The notes under the pieces: generated by a model
Told to the model about the DNA's origin: nothing
What the model saw: the letters and a program-made list of their open reading frames with translations, nothing else
The model's database searches: none
Assembly: GCF_009827655.1 (NCBI RefSeq)
Contig: NZ_WTYV01000004.1
Location: forward strand, 248,001-312,000
Source: Alteraurantiacibacter buctensis
Lineage (GTDB): Bacteria > Pseudomonadota > Alphaproteobacteria > Sphingomonadales > Sphingomonadaceae
Reading direction: 5' to 3'
Length of the DNA stretch: 64,000 bases
Shown here: one piece after another, positions 24,748-33,787 of the stretch
How the letters are laid out: each line of letters opens with the position of its first letter
How positions within the stretch are numbered: the stretch's first letter is position 1
Program-made: the position numbers and the translations under genes

Positions 24748-25527
24748 ATGGCGACACTCACGCTGCCGAAGAACAGCCGGATCACGGGCCAGGGCCAGGC
24801 CTACAAGGCCGATGGCGCCGCGCGCAGCCGTACTTTCCGCATCTATCGCTGGAACCCGGACAGCGGCGAGAACCCGCGTTATGACACGTTCGAGCTGGAC
24901 CTGGACCAGACCGGGCCGATGGTGCTGGACGCGCTCATCAAGATCAAGAACGAGATCGACCCCACGCTCACCTTCCGCCGGTCGTGCCGCGAGGGGATCT
25001 GCGGCTCGTGCTCGATGAACATCAACGGCAAGAACGGCCTCGCCTGTACCACCGCGATCGAAGACCTGAAGGGCGAGGTGCGCATCACCCCCCTGCCGCA
25101 CATGGAAGTGATCAAGGACCTGGTCCCCGATTTCACCCACTTCTACGCCCAGTATGCCAGCATCCGCCCCTGGCTGCAGACCGTCAGCACCGAGCCGAGC
25201 GGCAAGGAGCGCCTGCAATCGCCCGAACAGCGCGCCAAGCTGGACGGCCTGTATGAGTGCATCCTGTGCGCCTGCTGTTCAACGAGCTGCCCCAGCTATT
25301 GGTGGAACAGCGACAAGTTCCTGGGCCCGGCCATCCTGCTGCAGGCCTATCGCTGGCTGGCCGACAGCCGCGACGAGATGACGGGTGAGCGGCTGGACGA
25401 GCTGGAGGATCCCTTCCGCCTCTATCGCTGCCACACCATCATGAACTGCGCCAACGTGTGTCCCAAGGGCCTCAGCCCCGCCAAGGCGATCGCGGAAATC
25501 AAGAAGATGGCGGCCGAGCGGGCCTGA
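24748..25527 (+). CDS. sdhB: Succinate dehydrogenase iron-sulfur subunit
   Basis: 259 residues. Complex II subunit carrying electrons from the SdhA flavin to ubiquinone at the inner membrane. The [2Fe-2S] ligands are C80, C85, C88 and C100. The [4Fe-4S]/[3Fe-4S] sets are C171, C174, C177, C181 with C228, C234, C238 ([25 protein letters not shown]). AGGAAAC lies upstream of the ATG. The other subunits sdhC, sdhD and sdhA, usually in the same operon, are not in this window; here sdhB leads a group with a GFA protein and zapE. Confidence 0.97.
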   Translation: MATLTLPKNSRITGQGQAYKADGAARSRTFRIYRWNPDSGENPRYDTFELDLDQTGPMVLDALIKIKNEIDPTLTFRRSCREGICGSCSMNINGKNGLACTTAIEDLKGEVRITPLPHMEVIKDLVPDFTHFYAQYASIRPWLQTVSTEPSGKERLQSPEQRAKLDGLYECILCACCSTSCPSYWWNSDKFLGPAILLQAYRWLADSRDEMTGERLDELEDPFRLYRCHTIMNCANVCPKGLSPAKAIAEIKKMAAERA

Positions 25528-25532
25528 TCGCG

Positions 25533-25964
25533 ATGCTGGGGGAAGACGAAAGCGCGGTCGGCGGGTGCCTGTGCGGCGATATCCGTTACACGGTAACCGG
25601 CCCCACGCTGTTCGTCAGCCAGTGCTGCTGCAAGGATTGCCAGAAGGCCACCGGCACCGGCCACACCACCATCTTCGGCTTGCGCAGCCACCAGTTGCAG
25701 ATGCAGGGCACCCCGAAGACCTACACCAATGCGGGTGAATCGGGTGGCAGCGTCACCCGCCACTTCTGCGGCACCTGCGGCGGACGGCTCTACACCACGG
25801 GTGACTTGCCGGGCGATACGATCGTCATCATGCAGGCGGGATCGCTGGACGATCCCAACCTGGTCAGCCCCGAAAGCGTGATCTACACCAAGGATGCCGT
25901 GGCCTGGGACGTGTTCGACCCCGCCCTGCCCCGGTTCGAGGCCCGCCAACCACGCAAGCTATGA
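25533..25964 (+). CDS. GFA family (glutathione-dependent formaldehyde-activating enzyme-like) protein
   Basis: 143 residues. Zinc protein of the GFA/CENP-V fold. Cysteine motifs: GGCLCGDIRY near the N-terminus, QCCCKDCQKATGTGH in the middle, then FCGTCGGRLY. Formaldehyde activation is proven for few members, so the role here is open. The ATG at 25533 lies 5 bp after the sdhB stop codon, and the gene's stop overlaps the zapE start by ATGA, so all three are one transcript with coupled translation. Confidence 0.88.
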   Translation: MLGEDESAVGGCLCGDIRYTVTGPTLFVSQCCCKDCQKATGTGHTTIFGLRSHQLQMQGTPKTYTNAGESGGSVTRHFCGTCGGRLYTTGDLPGDTIVIMQAGSLDDPNLVSPESVIYTKDAVAWDVFDPALPRFEARQPRKL

Positions 25965-27076
25965 GCGGCCTCCTCGCCCGTTACGAGGACCTGCTGGCAA
26001 GTGGCGAGCTGCGGCCCGACCCGGAGCAGCGGTCGGCGGCGCAGGTGCTGGCGCAGGTGCAGGATGGGCTGGAGGCGAAGCCCGCCACAGGTATCCTGGG
26101 CAAGCTGCTGGGTAGCAAAGCTGCCCCGGTGCGCGGCGCCTACCTGTGGGGCGGCGTGGGGCGTGGCAAGTCGATGCTGATGGACCTGTTCCACGACACG
26201 CTGGCCATCGATGCCAAGCGCCGGGTGCATTTCCATGCCTTCATGCTGGAAGTCCATCAGCGCATCCGGGCAGAACGGGCCAAGGAAGCAGGCGATCCCA
26301 TCGCGCCTGTCGCCGCCGCGCTTGCAGCCGATGTGCGCTGCCTGGCGTTTGACGAGATGGTGGTCAATAACAGCGCAGATGCCATGATCATGAGCCGGCT
26401 GTTCCGCGCGCTGATCGTGGATCACGAGGTAACCGTGGTCACCACCAGCAACCGCCCGCCCAAAGATCTGTACAAGGATGGCCTCAACCGCGAGCATTTC
26501 CTGCCGTTCATCGCCCTGATTAACGAGCGGCTGGACGTGGTCGAACTGAACGGCCCGACCGATTACCGGCTGGACCGCATCGCCGGCCTGGCCACGTGGC
26601 ACAGCCCGCTGGGCGATGCCGCAACCGCGCAGGTGCGCGAGGCCTTCTTCCGCCTGACCGACTTTGCGCCGGAAGATGCCGCGCACGTTCCCTCCGCCGA
26701 TCTCGACGTGGGCGGCGGGCGCGTGCTGCATGTGCCCAAGAGCCTGAAGGGCGTGGCCGTTTTCAGCTTCAAGCGCCTGTGCGCCGAAGCGCGCGGAGCC
26801 AGCGACTACCTGGCCATCGCCCGCGCCTATCACACTGTGATCCTGGTGGGCATCCCGCTGCTGGGCCCGGAAAACCGCAACGAGGCGGCGCGCTTCGTGA
26901 CGCTGATCGACGCGCTGTACGAACACAAGGTGAAGCTGTTCGCCACGGCGGCTGCCGCACCGGAGGAGCTTTATACCCGGGGTGACGGGGCCTTCGAGTT
27001 CGAACGCACCGTCAGCCGCCTGAATGAAATGCAGAGCGCCGACTACATGGCGCTGGGGCATGGCGAGGACGGCTAG
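25961..27076 (+). CDS. zapE: Cell division protein ZapE (AFG1-like ATPase)
   Basis: 371 residues, AFG1-family P-loop ATPase. ZapE binds FtsZ and acts in division under stress in E. coli; the mitochondrial relative AFG1 helps turn over respiratory-chain subunits, which may explain the link to sdhB. Walker A GGVGRGKS (64-71), Walker B LAFDE with D131-E132, sensor region VTTSNRPPKDLYKDGLNR. The start overlaps the previous stop (ATGA). Its last four bases overlap the convergent amidotransferase gene, so there is no room for a terminator. Confidence 0.93.
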   Translation: MSGLLARYEDLLASGELRPDPEQRSAAQVLAQVQDGLEAKPATGILGKLLGSKAAPVRGAYLWGGVGRGKSMLMDLFHDTLAIDAKRRVHFHAFMLEVHQRIRAERAKEAGDPIAPVAAALAADVRCLAFDEMVVNNSADAMIMSRLFRALIVDHEVTVVTTSNRPPKDLYKDGLNREHFLPFIALINERLDVVELNGPTDYRLDRIAGLATWHSPLGDAATAQVREAFFRLTDFAPEDAAHVPSADLDVGGGRVLHVPKSLKGVAVFSFKRLCAEARGASDYLAIARAYHTVILVGIPLLGPENRNEAARFVTLIDALYEHKVKLFATAAAAPEELYTRGDGAFEFERTVSRLNEMQSADYMALGHGEDG

Positions 27077-28971
27077 GTCGAGACCCCGAGCCTTCCCAGC
27101 GACTTGTCGAGCATGATCAGTTGCCACAGCAGCCGCGAATGGTCGCTGCGGCCGGCGATGTGGCTTTCCGCCATGCGGGCGAGCTGGGCCTTGTCGAACC
27201 AGCCCGTGGCCGCCACCGTGGACCCCGTTGCCACCCCGCGCGCCTGCGCCGCCAGCGGTCCACGCAGCCACTGGGCAATCGGGGTCACGAAACCCTGCTT
27301 GGGCCGGTAGAGGATGTCCTGCGGCAGGTAGCGTTCCATCGCCTTCTTCAGCAGCCACTTGCCCTGCACGCCCTTCACCCGCAGCCCTTCGGGCAGGGTG
27401 GCGGCAAATTCCACCAAGCGGTGATCGAGCAGGGGCTCGCGCGCCTCCAGCGATACGGCCATGCTGGTGCGGTCCACCTTGGTCAGGATATCGCCCGGCA
27501 GCCAGAACTTGCAATCGGCATACTGCGCAGCGTCCAGGCCCGAGCGGGCCGGTGCGCCTTCCATCAACGCCACGAACGGCTGTTCCGCGCGGTAATCGCC
27601 CAGTTCGCGCAGGAACCCGTCGGCATAGAGCGTGGCGCGCACCTCCGGCGGCACCGTGCCCAGCGCGCGGGCATAGCCTTCAGCGCCAGAAGCAGCGAGC
27701 GCCTGCAGCGTGCTCTTGAACCGCAGGGGGCGCGGGGCCCAGTCGGCCTTGGGCCAGACGCGCCCCAGCGGCCCGATGACCGAGCGGCGCAAGGGTGCCG
27801 GCAGCAGGCGGCGGGCCTGTTCCTCGCGGTGGTGGAACACCTGGCGGCGATACCCGGCAAAAGCCTCGTCCGCCCCGTCGCCGCTCAAGGCCACGGTCAC
27901 GCTTTCGCGGGCAAGCTGGCACACCCGCCAGGTGGGCAGCGCGGATGCATCGGCAAACGGCTCGTCGAACATGGTGGCGAGCTGGTCGATGGCGTCGAAC
28001 TGGTCGGCGCTGACGCGGCGGCTCTGGTGATTGGTGCCGAACAGTTCGGCCACCCGCGCGGCATATCCCGTCTCGTCCACGGCGGCGACATCGAAGCCGA
28101 TCGAGCAGGTGCGCACAGGCTCGCGGCTCTGTTCTGCCATCAGGGCAACCACGCTGGAGCTGTCCACCCCGCCCGAAAGGAACGCGCCCAGCGGCACATC
28201 GGCCACCATGCGGCTGGATACCGCCTGGCCCAGGTGGTGCAGCAGCTCCGCCTCCAGGTCGGCCACCTTGCCCTTCCGCCGCTCGGCGAAGGACAGGTCC
28301 CAGTATTGCTGTGGCGCGGCGGGCGGCGTGTCGTGGCGCAGCAGTTGCCAGTGGCCCGCAGGCAGCTTGCCCACGCCCTTCAGGATGCTGCGGTGATCGG
28401 GGACATAGCCCCAGGCCATGTAGTCTTCCACCGCCTGCGGATCGACTTCGCGCCGCAACAGAGGATGGGCCAGCAAACCTTTCAGTTCGCTGGCAAACGC
28501 TATCGAGCCATCGCTGAGCATGGCGGTGTAGAGTGGCTTCACCCCGAACCGGTCGCGCGCCAGGAACAGTGTGCGCTGCGCCTTGTCGTAGATGGCGAAG
28601 ACGAACATGCCGTTCAGCCGCCCCACGCAGTCCGTGCCCCAGCGCTGGTAGGCGGCCAGGATCACCTCGGTATCGCCGTGGGTGTTGAACTGCGCCCCTT
28701 CCGCCTCAAGTTCGCGGCGCAATTCCTTGAAATTGTACACTTCGCCGTTGAAGCTGATGACATGGCGATCATCTGCCGAATGCATTGGCTGGGGCGATCC
28801 GGCCAGGTCGATGATCGACAGGCGGCGGTGGCCCAGCCCCACGCCCGGCGCGGTCCACACGCCGTGCCCGTCCGGCCCGCGATGGGCCAGGGCATCGCAC
28901 ATCGCCTGCACCCGCTGGGGATCGACCGGCTTGATGGTGCCGCAATGGAAGATGCCCGCGATCCCGCACAT
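27073..28971 (-). CDS. XrtA/PEP-CTERM system amidotransferase (AsnB-like)
   Basis: 632 residues, asparagine-synthase-type glutamine amidotransferase. The N-terminal nucleophile is C2 (MCGIAGIF). The class II glutaminase domain runs to about 210. The ATP-pyrophosphatase loop is SGGVDSS (266-272), followed by the synthetase domain. Members in exosortase loci differ from true asparagine synthetase and probably amidate a sugar acid or peptide linked to the exopolysaccharide; the substrate is inferred only. It follows the exosortase stop codon by 10 bp and is the last gene of the locus's main minus-strand run. AAGG lies before the ATG. Confidence 0.92.
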   Translation of the reverse strand: MCGIAGIFHCGTIKPVDPQRVQAMCDALAHRGPDGHGVWTAPGVGLGHRRLSIIDLAGSPQPMHSADDRHVISFNGEVYNFKELRRELEAEGAQFNTHGDTEVILAAYQRWGTDCVGRLNGMFVFAIYDKAQRTLFLARDRFGVKPLYTAMLSDGSIAFASELKGLLAHPLLRREVDPQAVEDYMAWGYVPDHRSILKGVGKLPAGHWQLLRHDTPPAAPQQYWDLSFAERRKGKVADLEAELLHHLGQAVSSRMVADVPLGAFLSGGVDSSSVVALMAEQSREPVRTCSIGFDVAAVDETGYAARVAELFGTNHQSRRVSADQFDAIDQLATMFDEPFADASALPTWRVCQLARESVTVALSGDGADEAFAGYRRQVFHHREEQARRLLPAPLRRSVIGPLGRVWPKADWAPRPLRFKSTLQALAASGAEGYARALGTVPPEVRATLYADGFLRELGDYRAEQPFVALMEGAPARSGLDAAQYADCKFWLPGDILTKVDRTSMAVSLEAREPLLDHRLVEFAATLPEGLRVKGVQGKWLLKKAMERYLPQDILYRPKQGFVTPIAQWLRGPLAAQARGVATGSTVAATGWFDKAQLARMAESHIAGRSDHSRLLWQLIMLDKSLGRLGVST

Positions 28972-28981
28972 GCCGGGCGCG

Positions 28982-30538
28982 TTACCTTACCTGGCCGATG
29001 CGGTCCATCCACGCAGGCAGCCCGCCCGTCGCGGCGGCGAACCGGATTATGGCGGTTTCCGGATCCACCGGGCCACCGGCTTGCGAGGACAGGATGAGCA
29101 TCATCGTGGGGTGGGCATCCCCGCTCAGCCGGTCGGCCATGTTGCCCAACTTTATGCGCGGAGCGCTGGGTGTGGTCATGTCGCGGTGGCGGTAGAAGGT
29201 CATCGCCAGGCGGCGCACCGTCACGCTGGTCAGCATCCATTCGCCCCGCCCACCGGCCAGCGAAGGCGCAGCTTGCAGCCAGCTCCACCCGGTATCGGGC
29301 ATCAGGGCGCCTTCGCCAAAGGCCGTCGCCTCGCGCCCGTCCTGCTGGTTGCGGTAGAAGGCATAGAACACCTCCACCCGCGCGCCATCGGGAGCGACGT
29401 AAGAGCCGAGCAGCCGGTGGTCCGCCCCCGCAGCGCGCGGTTCCCACCAGGGGCCATCAGCCATCGGCGCGAGCTGCCAGCCCGGCACCTGCGGCAGGTC
29501 GATCCGTTCGGGCACCACGGCCTCCACCTGCCGGGCCTGCACGGCCCAGGCGAACACGGCGAAGGCCAGCAAGGCGCCTGCAGCCAGGCAGCGGCCGGAC
29601 GGGGCAGCAAAGGCATCCAGCAGGGCAAACCCCGGCCGGCCCTGGATAGCCGCGCCATCGATGAAGGCATCGTCACGCGGGCGGTCGAAGAAGGGCCAGG
29701 CACAGGCGAGCAGCAGCGCCATCACCAGGGCAAAGAAGATCCAGCCATAGAACACGTGATCGAACCCGGCGGCAAACTCCAGGCCTTGCGACTGGGCGAT
29801 GTAGATCGTGCCCCATGCGCGCACGCCATTGGCCAGGATCGGCAGCACCAGGGCCACCACCATGAACACCGCGCGGCGCGTGGCGCTGGTAAAGCAGACA
29901 TGCGCCGCCAGCGAGCCGAGCGCCGCCATGGCGACCAGGAATTTCACCCCGGAACAGGCCTCGGCCACCTCGAACAACCCCGCCGGGGTATCGATGAACA
30001 CCCCGTCTATCACCGCGGGGATGCCGCTCCAGTGGGTCAGGGCGATGGTCAGGTCGGCGGTGATCATCTGCAAGGTGGGCACCAACTCGTCACCCACTGG
30101 CACCAGAAACAGGGCATAGGCCAGCGGGAACAGCAGCGCCCACACCACCCGCGGCCCCAGGGTGACAAGCACCATCGCCTGCATGGCAAAGACCAGCGCG
30201 AAATGGGTGATGATGGCGGTGCCCGAGACATCGCCCAGCAGCCACAGCACCAGCGCGCCCGCCAGCAGCACCAGGCCCGGCCACCAGCCTTGCGGGGTGA
30301 TCCGCAGCAGTTCGGGCGAGCGCAGCCAGACCAGCCAGCCACAGATAACCGGCACGAACAGGTTGTGGTTGTAGGTGGAGCTGTTCCAGAACTGGCGCAT
30401 CATATCGGCCAGCACCGGCCACAGCAGCACCAGCAGCACGGCCCACCCCAAGGCGAGGTGGAGCAGCGGCTTGCGCCATTGCGCGGGGATGGCGTCAGTT
30501 AGCGGCGCGCGGCCGTGCAGGGCCAGATCAAGCGGCAT
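28982..30538 (-). CDS. xrtA: Exosortase A with fused EpsI domain
   Basis: 518 residues. Exosortases are membrane cysteine transpeptidases that cut PEP-CTERM proteins, probably handing them to an envelope glycan. The N-terminal part, about 25-285, is a multi-spanning domain with catalytic C195 (EACSGVKFL), R240 (ANGVRAWG) and H261 (FDHVFYGWIFF). Residues of about 300-518, after one further membrane segment, form an EpsI/DUF3485-type periplasmic domain (VFYAFYRNQQDGREA), which in other loci is a separate gene. The start at 30538 overlaps the previous gene by 11 bp. Confidence 0.95.
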   Translation of the reverse strand: MPLDLALHGRAPLTDAIPAQWRKPLLHLALGWAVLLVLLWPVLADMMRQFWNSSTYNHNLFVPVICGWLVWLRSPELLRITPQGWWPGLVLLAGALVLWLLGDVSGTAIITHFALVFAMQAMVLVTLGPRVVWALLFPLAYALFLVPVGDELVPTLQMITADLTIALTHWSGIPAVIDGVFIDTPAGLFEVAEACSGVKFLVAMAALGSLAAHVCFTSATRRAVFMVVALVLPILANGVRAWGTIYIAQSQGLEFAAGFDHVFYGWIFFALVMALLLACAWPFFDRPRDDAFIDGAAIQGRPGFALLDAFAAPSGRCLAAGALLAFAVFAWAVQARQVEAVVPERIDLPQVPGWQLAPMADGPWWEPRAAGADHRLLGSYVAPDGARVEVFYAFYRNQQDGREATAFGEGALMPDTGWSWLQAAPSLAGGRGEWMLTSVTVRRLAMTFYRHRDMTTPSAPRIKLGNMADRLSGDAHPTMMLILSSQAGGPVDPETAIIRFAAATGGLPAWMDRIGQVR

Positions 30539-31760
30539 GGCGCTGCCCCTCCACCGCAAAGCCCAGCAGCGTGGCAAGGGGAGCCATCATGGCGGGCCAG
30601 GCTTGGTTCGCCAGCACAAAGCGGCGCGCGGCCTCTCCTAGCCGTTCGCCCCCGGCAGCGTTTTCCACCAGGTCCAGGGCACGCTGGGCGAAGGCCTTGC
30701 CCTCGTTCTTTTCGACCAGCCAGTGCTCGCCGTCGATGGCGGCGATGCCGGTCGCGGCTTCCGGGGTCAGCAGCACCGGGCGGGCCATGGCCATCGCCTC
30801 CAGCACCTTGTTCTGCACCCCGCGCGCCACGGTAAGGGGAGCGAGCACGCAGGTGGCAGCAGCCAGGAACGGGCGCACATCGGGCACCTCGCCCCATACC
30901 GTCACCCCGGGCTCGTCGGCACAACGGCGCAGCAGGGGCGTGGGACTGCGCCCGACGATGTGAAACTCCGCTTGGCGATGAACCGCGCGCACCTCTGGCA
31001 GCACCGCACCGGCAACCCACAGCGCGGCCTGTTCGTTGGGGCGATAGTCCATCTGCCCGGTGAACACGAAATGCGGCCCCGGCCGGGCGGCGATGGCGGG
31101 AAGCGGGACAACCTCCTGCGGATCGAAAAAGGCGGCATCCACCCCGTTGCCGATCACCTGCACATTGACCCCGGTCGGATTGCGCAGGCGACTGGCGTAA
31201 AGCTGCGCCTCGGCCTCGCTGATCAGCACCGTGGCCGTGGCCCGGTGGCCCAGTGCCTCCTCCACTTCGGCCAGCAAGCGCGCTTCGCGACGGTTGAGCC
31301 AGGGGCGTTCGCCGGCTTCGGCGTAGGCTGCGAACTTGGCGCTATCGACGTCGCACAGGTCCACCACCACCCGCCCGGCAAAGTCTGCCGGCACATACTG
31401 GCCCATCTGCCCTGAGAAGACCACGATGGCGGCAATCGGTCGCTCTGCCAGCACCTGTCGCACCCAGGCTTCAAGCTTGCGGTGATGGAAGGCGGTCAGG
31501 CTGACCGGTTTGTTCGCCGCCAGCGCTTCCAGCCCGGCCAGCGGCAGCGGCTTGCTGCGGGTGACGACGCAGTGGCTTGTGGCCAGCGCGGCAAGGGCAC
31601 CCTCGCCCACCCGGTCCGCCTCGCTATCTACCAGGCAGCCGACATGGACCGGGGCCAGCGCGGCCACGGCCTGCAACAGGTGATGGGCGCGAATCCGGTC
31701 CCCCCGGTCGGGCGGGAACGGCAGGCGATGGGCCAGGAACAGGATTTCACTGCCGCTCAT
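30528..31760 (-). CDS. XrtA/PEP-CTERM system glycosyltransferase (GT4-like)
   Basis: 410 residues. GT-B fold sugar transferase of the exosortase-associated group: EILFLAHRLPFPPDRGDRIR at the N-terminus, HFVFTGQMDYRPNEQAALW and the retaining-GT region LAPLTVARGVQNKVLEAMAM with the donor-binding glutamate. It probably adds a sugar to the lipid-linked repeat unit on the cytoplasmic face. The ATG at 31760 overlaps the stop codon of the FemAB-like gene (ATGA), and its own end overlaps the exosortase start, so the three are translationally coupled. Confidence 0.92.
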   Translation of the reverse strand: MSGSEILFLAHRLPFPPDRGDRIRAHHLLQAVAALAPVHVGCLVDSEADRVGEGALAALATSHCVVTRSKPLPLAGLEALAANKPVSLTAFHHRKLEAWVRQVLAERPIAAIVVFSGQMGQYVPADFAGRVVVDLCDVDSAKFAAYAEAGERPWLNRREARLLAEVEEALGHRATATVLISEAEAQLYASRLRNPTGVNVQVIGNGVDAAFFDPQEVVPLPAIAARPGPHFVFTGQMDYRPNEQAALWVAGAVLPEVRAVHRQAEFHIVGRSPTPLLRRCADEPGVTVWGEVPDVRPFLAAATCVLAPLTVARGVQNKVLEAMAMARPVLLTPEAATGIAAIDGEHWLVEKNEGKAFAQRALDLVENAAGGERLGEAARRFVLANQAWPAMMAPLATLLGFAVEGQRHAA

Positions 31761-32815
31761 CCCAGCCCCCGGGCGATCCAGGGGCCGAGGCGGTTGGCCA
31801 CACCCAGCGGCAAGCGCTGCCACAGGGCGATGCGGGCGGCGTGCTTCGCGCTGGTGGGATCGGCATCGCGCGGCTCGGCCCCCGGCGCGTGCCACGAAGC
31901 ATAGGCGAGCGGCTGCGGCTCGAACCCCCAGTTGCGCTTGAAGTGAAAGGCTCCGCTGCCGGTCTTGCTGCGCCCGAAATCGAACCGGCTGGCCCCGCGC
32001 CCGCGCGCGTGGTTCATCAGCGCATAATACATCACATCGTTGGCGCGCCAGTGGCGGGCCGCCTGCGTACCGCCACCCCAATAGGGCATGACAGCGCCAT
32101 CGTGATAGAATGACAGGACACTGGCCAGCGCCTCGCCGTCGCGGCTGACAGTCAGGATATCGCCGTCCAGCGCATCCAGCGCCGCGTCGAACAGCGCGCG
32201 CGGGTAGACCGGGGTGCCCAGGTTGCGGACGCTTTGGGCATAAACCGCATAGTGCGCTGCCCGATCAGCCTCATCACGCCCCACGCGCACTGTCAGGCCG
32301 TTGCCCAGCCCCCGGCGCACCTCGGCGCGCTGCTTGCGCGGGATGGCGAGGAGTTGCGCCTCGTCATCGGCGGCCAGTTCGGTCACGAAGCCGCAGTGGC
32401 TGTCGGTCCGCACATGCCAATGGCGCGGCACCGGCCCGCCGCGCACCTCGATGGTGGGGCAGGACAGGCGCTGCGCCAGTTCCTCCGCCGCGCGGCACAG
32501 CGCGGGGCCGGCGGCCGCGACGGTCGCCAGCACGCCCCCATCCACGGCAAAGCCGCTGGAGGCGAGCACTCGGCCGAAGATGGGGGAATGGACCTCACTC
32601 AGCGGCAGCCACCCGGTGATCGCCCCGCCCCGCTCCGCCACCAGGCCATGCGCGCGGTTTCCGGTGCCGCGTTCAACTGCCGCCAGCCACGCGGGCCGGT
32701 GGAACAGCGATCCGCCGGCAGCGCATACGAAGGCCTCGATCCGCGCCACCTCGTCCGGCTGGTCAAGCGCAGCGCGGCGCACGCCGGTGCCGGCCACGGC
32801 GAAGGGCGCGTTCAT
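31757..32815 (-). CDS. FemAB-like, XrtA/PEP-CTERM system-associated protein
   Basis: 352 residues, double-GNAT FemAB superfamily. Characteristic parts are SLFHRPAWLAAVERG, IPRKQRAEVRRG, NLGTPVYPRALFDA, YWGGGTQAARHWRANDVMYYALM and FDFGRSKTGSGAFHFKRNWGF. FemAB enzymes transfer aminoacyl groups from aminoacyl-tRNA to wall peptides; in this locus the acceptor may be the exopolysaccharide or its lipid carrier, which is not shown. It overlaps both neighbours by four bases (ATGA junctions). Confidence 0.93.
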   Translation of the reverse strand: MNAPFAVAGTGVRRAALDQPDEVARIEAFVCAAGGSLFHRPAWLAAVERGTGNRAHGLVAERGGAITGWLPLSEVHSPIFGRVLASSGFAVDGGVLATVAAAGPALCRAAEELAQRLSCPTIEVRGGPVPRHWHVRTDSHCGFVTELAADDEAQLLAIPRKQRAEVRRGLGNGLTVRVGRDEADRAAHYAVYAQSVRNLGTPVYPRALFDAALDALDGDILTVSRDGEALASVLSFYHDGAVMPYWGGGTQAARHWRANDVMYYALMNHARGRGASRFDFGRSKTGSGAFHFKRNWGFEPQPLAYASWHAPGAEPRDADPTSAKHAARIALWQRLPLGVANRLGPWIARGLG

Positions 32816-33759
32816 CCCGCCAGCGCCCGCTGGGCCCGCCAGGCCAACTGGTCCTCCGCCTCGATCCGCGCCCGTTCGCGGTGGGCCAGCACATCCATCC
32901 GGCCAAAGGCGAATTCGTGCACCAGCAGACGCAGCTTGCCGGCCATCTGGTCAAGCCTGGTATAGTGGCGCAGTCGCGATTTCAGCGGCGCGCCGGCCAC
33001 TCGCGGCTGGCCGGGATCGATTTCCCACGGGTGGAAATAGAAGATTGCCGGGCGTTCATCCACGCGGTTGACCTGACGGATCGCCCAGCGGCTGAAGGCA
33101 TAGGGCAGCACGCGGAAGAACCCGCCCCCGCCCGCCGCCAGCCTGCGGCCAGCAAACATCGCCGTGGTCACGGGGATTTCCACCATGTCGGCCCAGGGCA
33201 GCGGCTTGAAGGCAAAGCGCGGTGCATCGGCCCAGCCGTAATGGTCATGCGCCACCGGGGCCACGCTGGAGGAATAGGCATAGCCCTGCTCCACCAGCTC
33301 GGCGAAAGCCCACGGAGTGCGCTGGTCGATCGAGAAGCTGGGTGCACGATAGCCGGTCACCGGGTGGCCGGTGGCATCCTCGATCACCTGGCGGGCGCGG
33401 CGGATGTCCTGGCCGAACTGCTCGCGGGTCATGGTGTGGACGCGGGCATGGTCCCAGCCGTGGCTGGCCACCTCGTGCCCCCGCTCCGCCACCTCGCGCA
33501 GCAACGCGCCGTGGCGCTGGGCCACCCAGCCAAGGGTGAAGAAGGTGGCGGAAGCCCCTGCCTCGTCGAACAGGTCGAGGATTTCGCGCACGTTGCGGTC
33601 CACCCGGTCGTCCAACGTGGCCCAGGCATCGCGCGCGATCACGTCCTCGAACGCGCCGACATGGAACCAGTCTTCCACATCGACCGACAGGCCGTTGACG
33701 ATGCGCGCCGCGTCGCCATCAGCAATGGCGGCCGGCAACGGCGGAGAAACGGCATTCAC
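32812..33759 (-). CDS. XrtA system polysaccharide deacetylase
   Basis: 315 residues. NodB-type deacetylase that removes N-acetyl groups from a polysaccharide. Motif 1 is LSVDVEDWF with the metal-binding aspartates, motif 2 SHGWDH with the two zinc histidines, motif 3 GYRAPSFSI, and the C-terminal extension (FYFHPWEIDPGQPR, RHYTRLDQM) is the DUF3473 type found in exosortase loci. There is no signal peptide, suggesting action in the cytoplasm or export by another route. The start is GTG (33757-33759) with GGGAGTG upstream. It is 28 bp from the ATPase gene. Confidence 0.94.
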   Translation of the reverse strand: MNAVSPPLPAAIADGDAARIVNGLSVDVEDWFHVGAFEDVIARDAWATLDDRVDRNVREILDLFDEAGASATFFTLGWVAQRHGALLREVAERGHEVASHGWDHARVHTMTREQFGQDIRRARQVIEDATGHPVTGYRAPSFSIDQRTPWAFAELVEQGYAYSSSVAPVAHDHYGWADAPRFAFKPLPWADMVEIPVTTAMFAGRRLAAGGGGFFRVLPYAFSRWAIRQVNRVDERPAIFYFHPWEIDPGQPRVAGAPLKSRLRHYTRLDQMAGKLRLLVHEFAFGRMDVLAHRERARIEAEDQLAWRAQRALAG

Positions 33760-33787
33760 GTTGCGGACACTCCCGTGGCGGCGGCGA

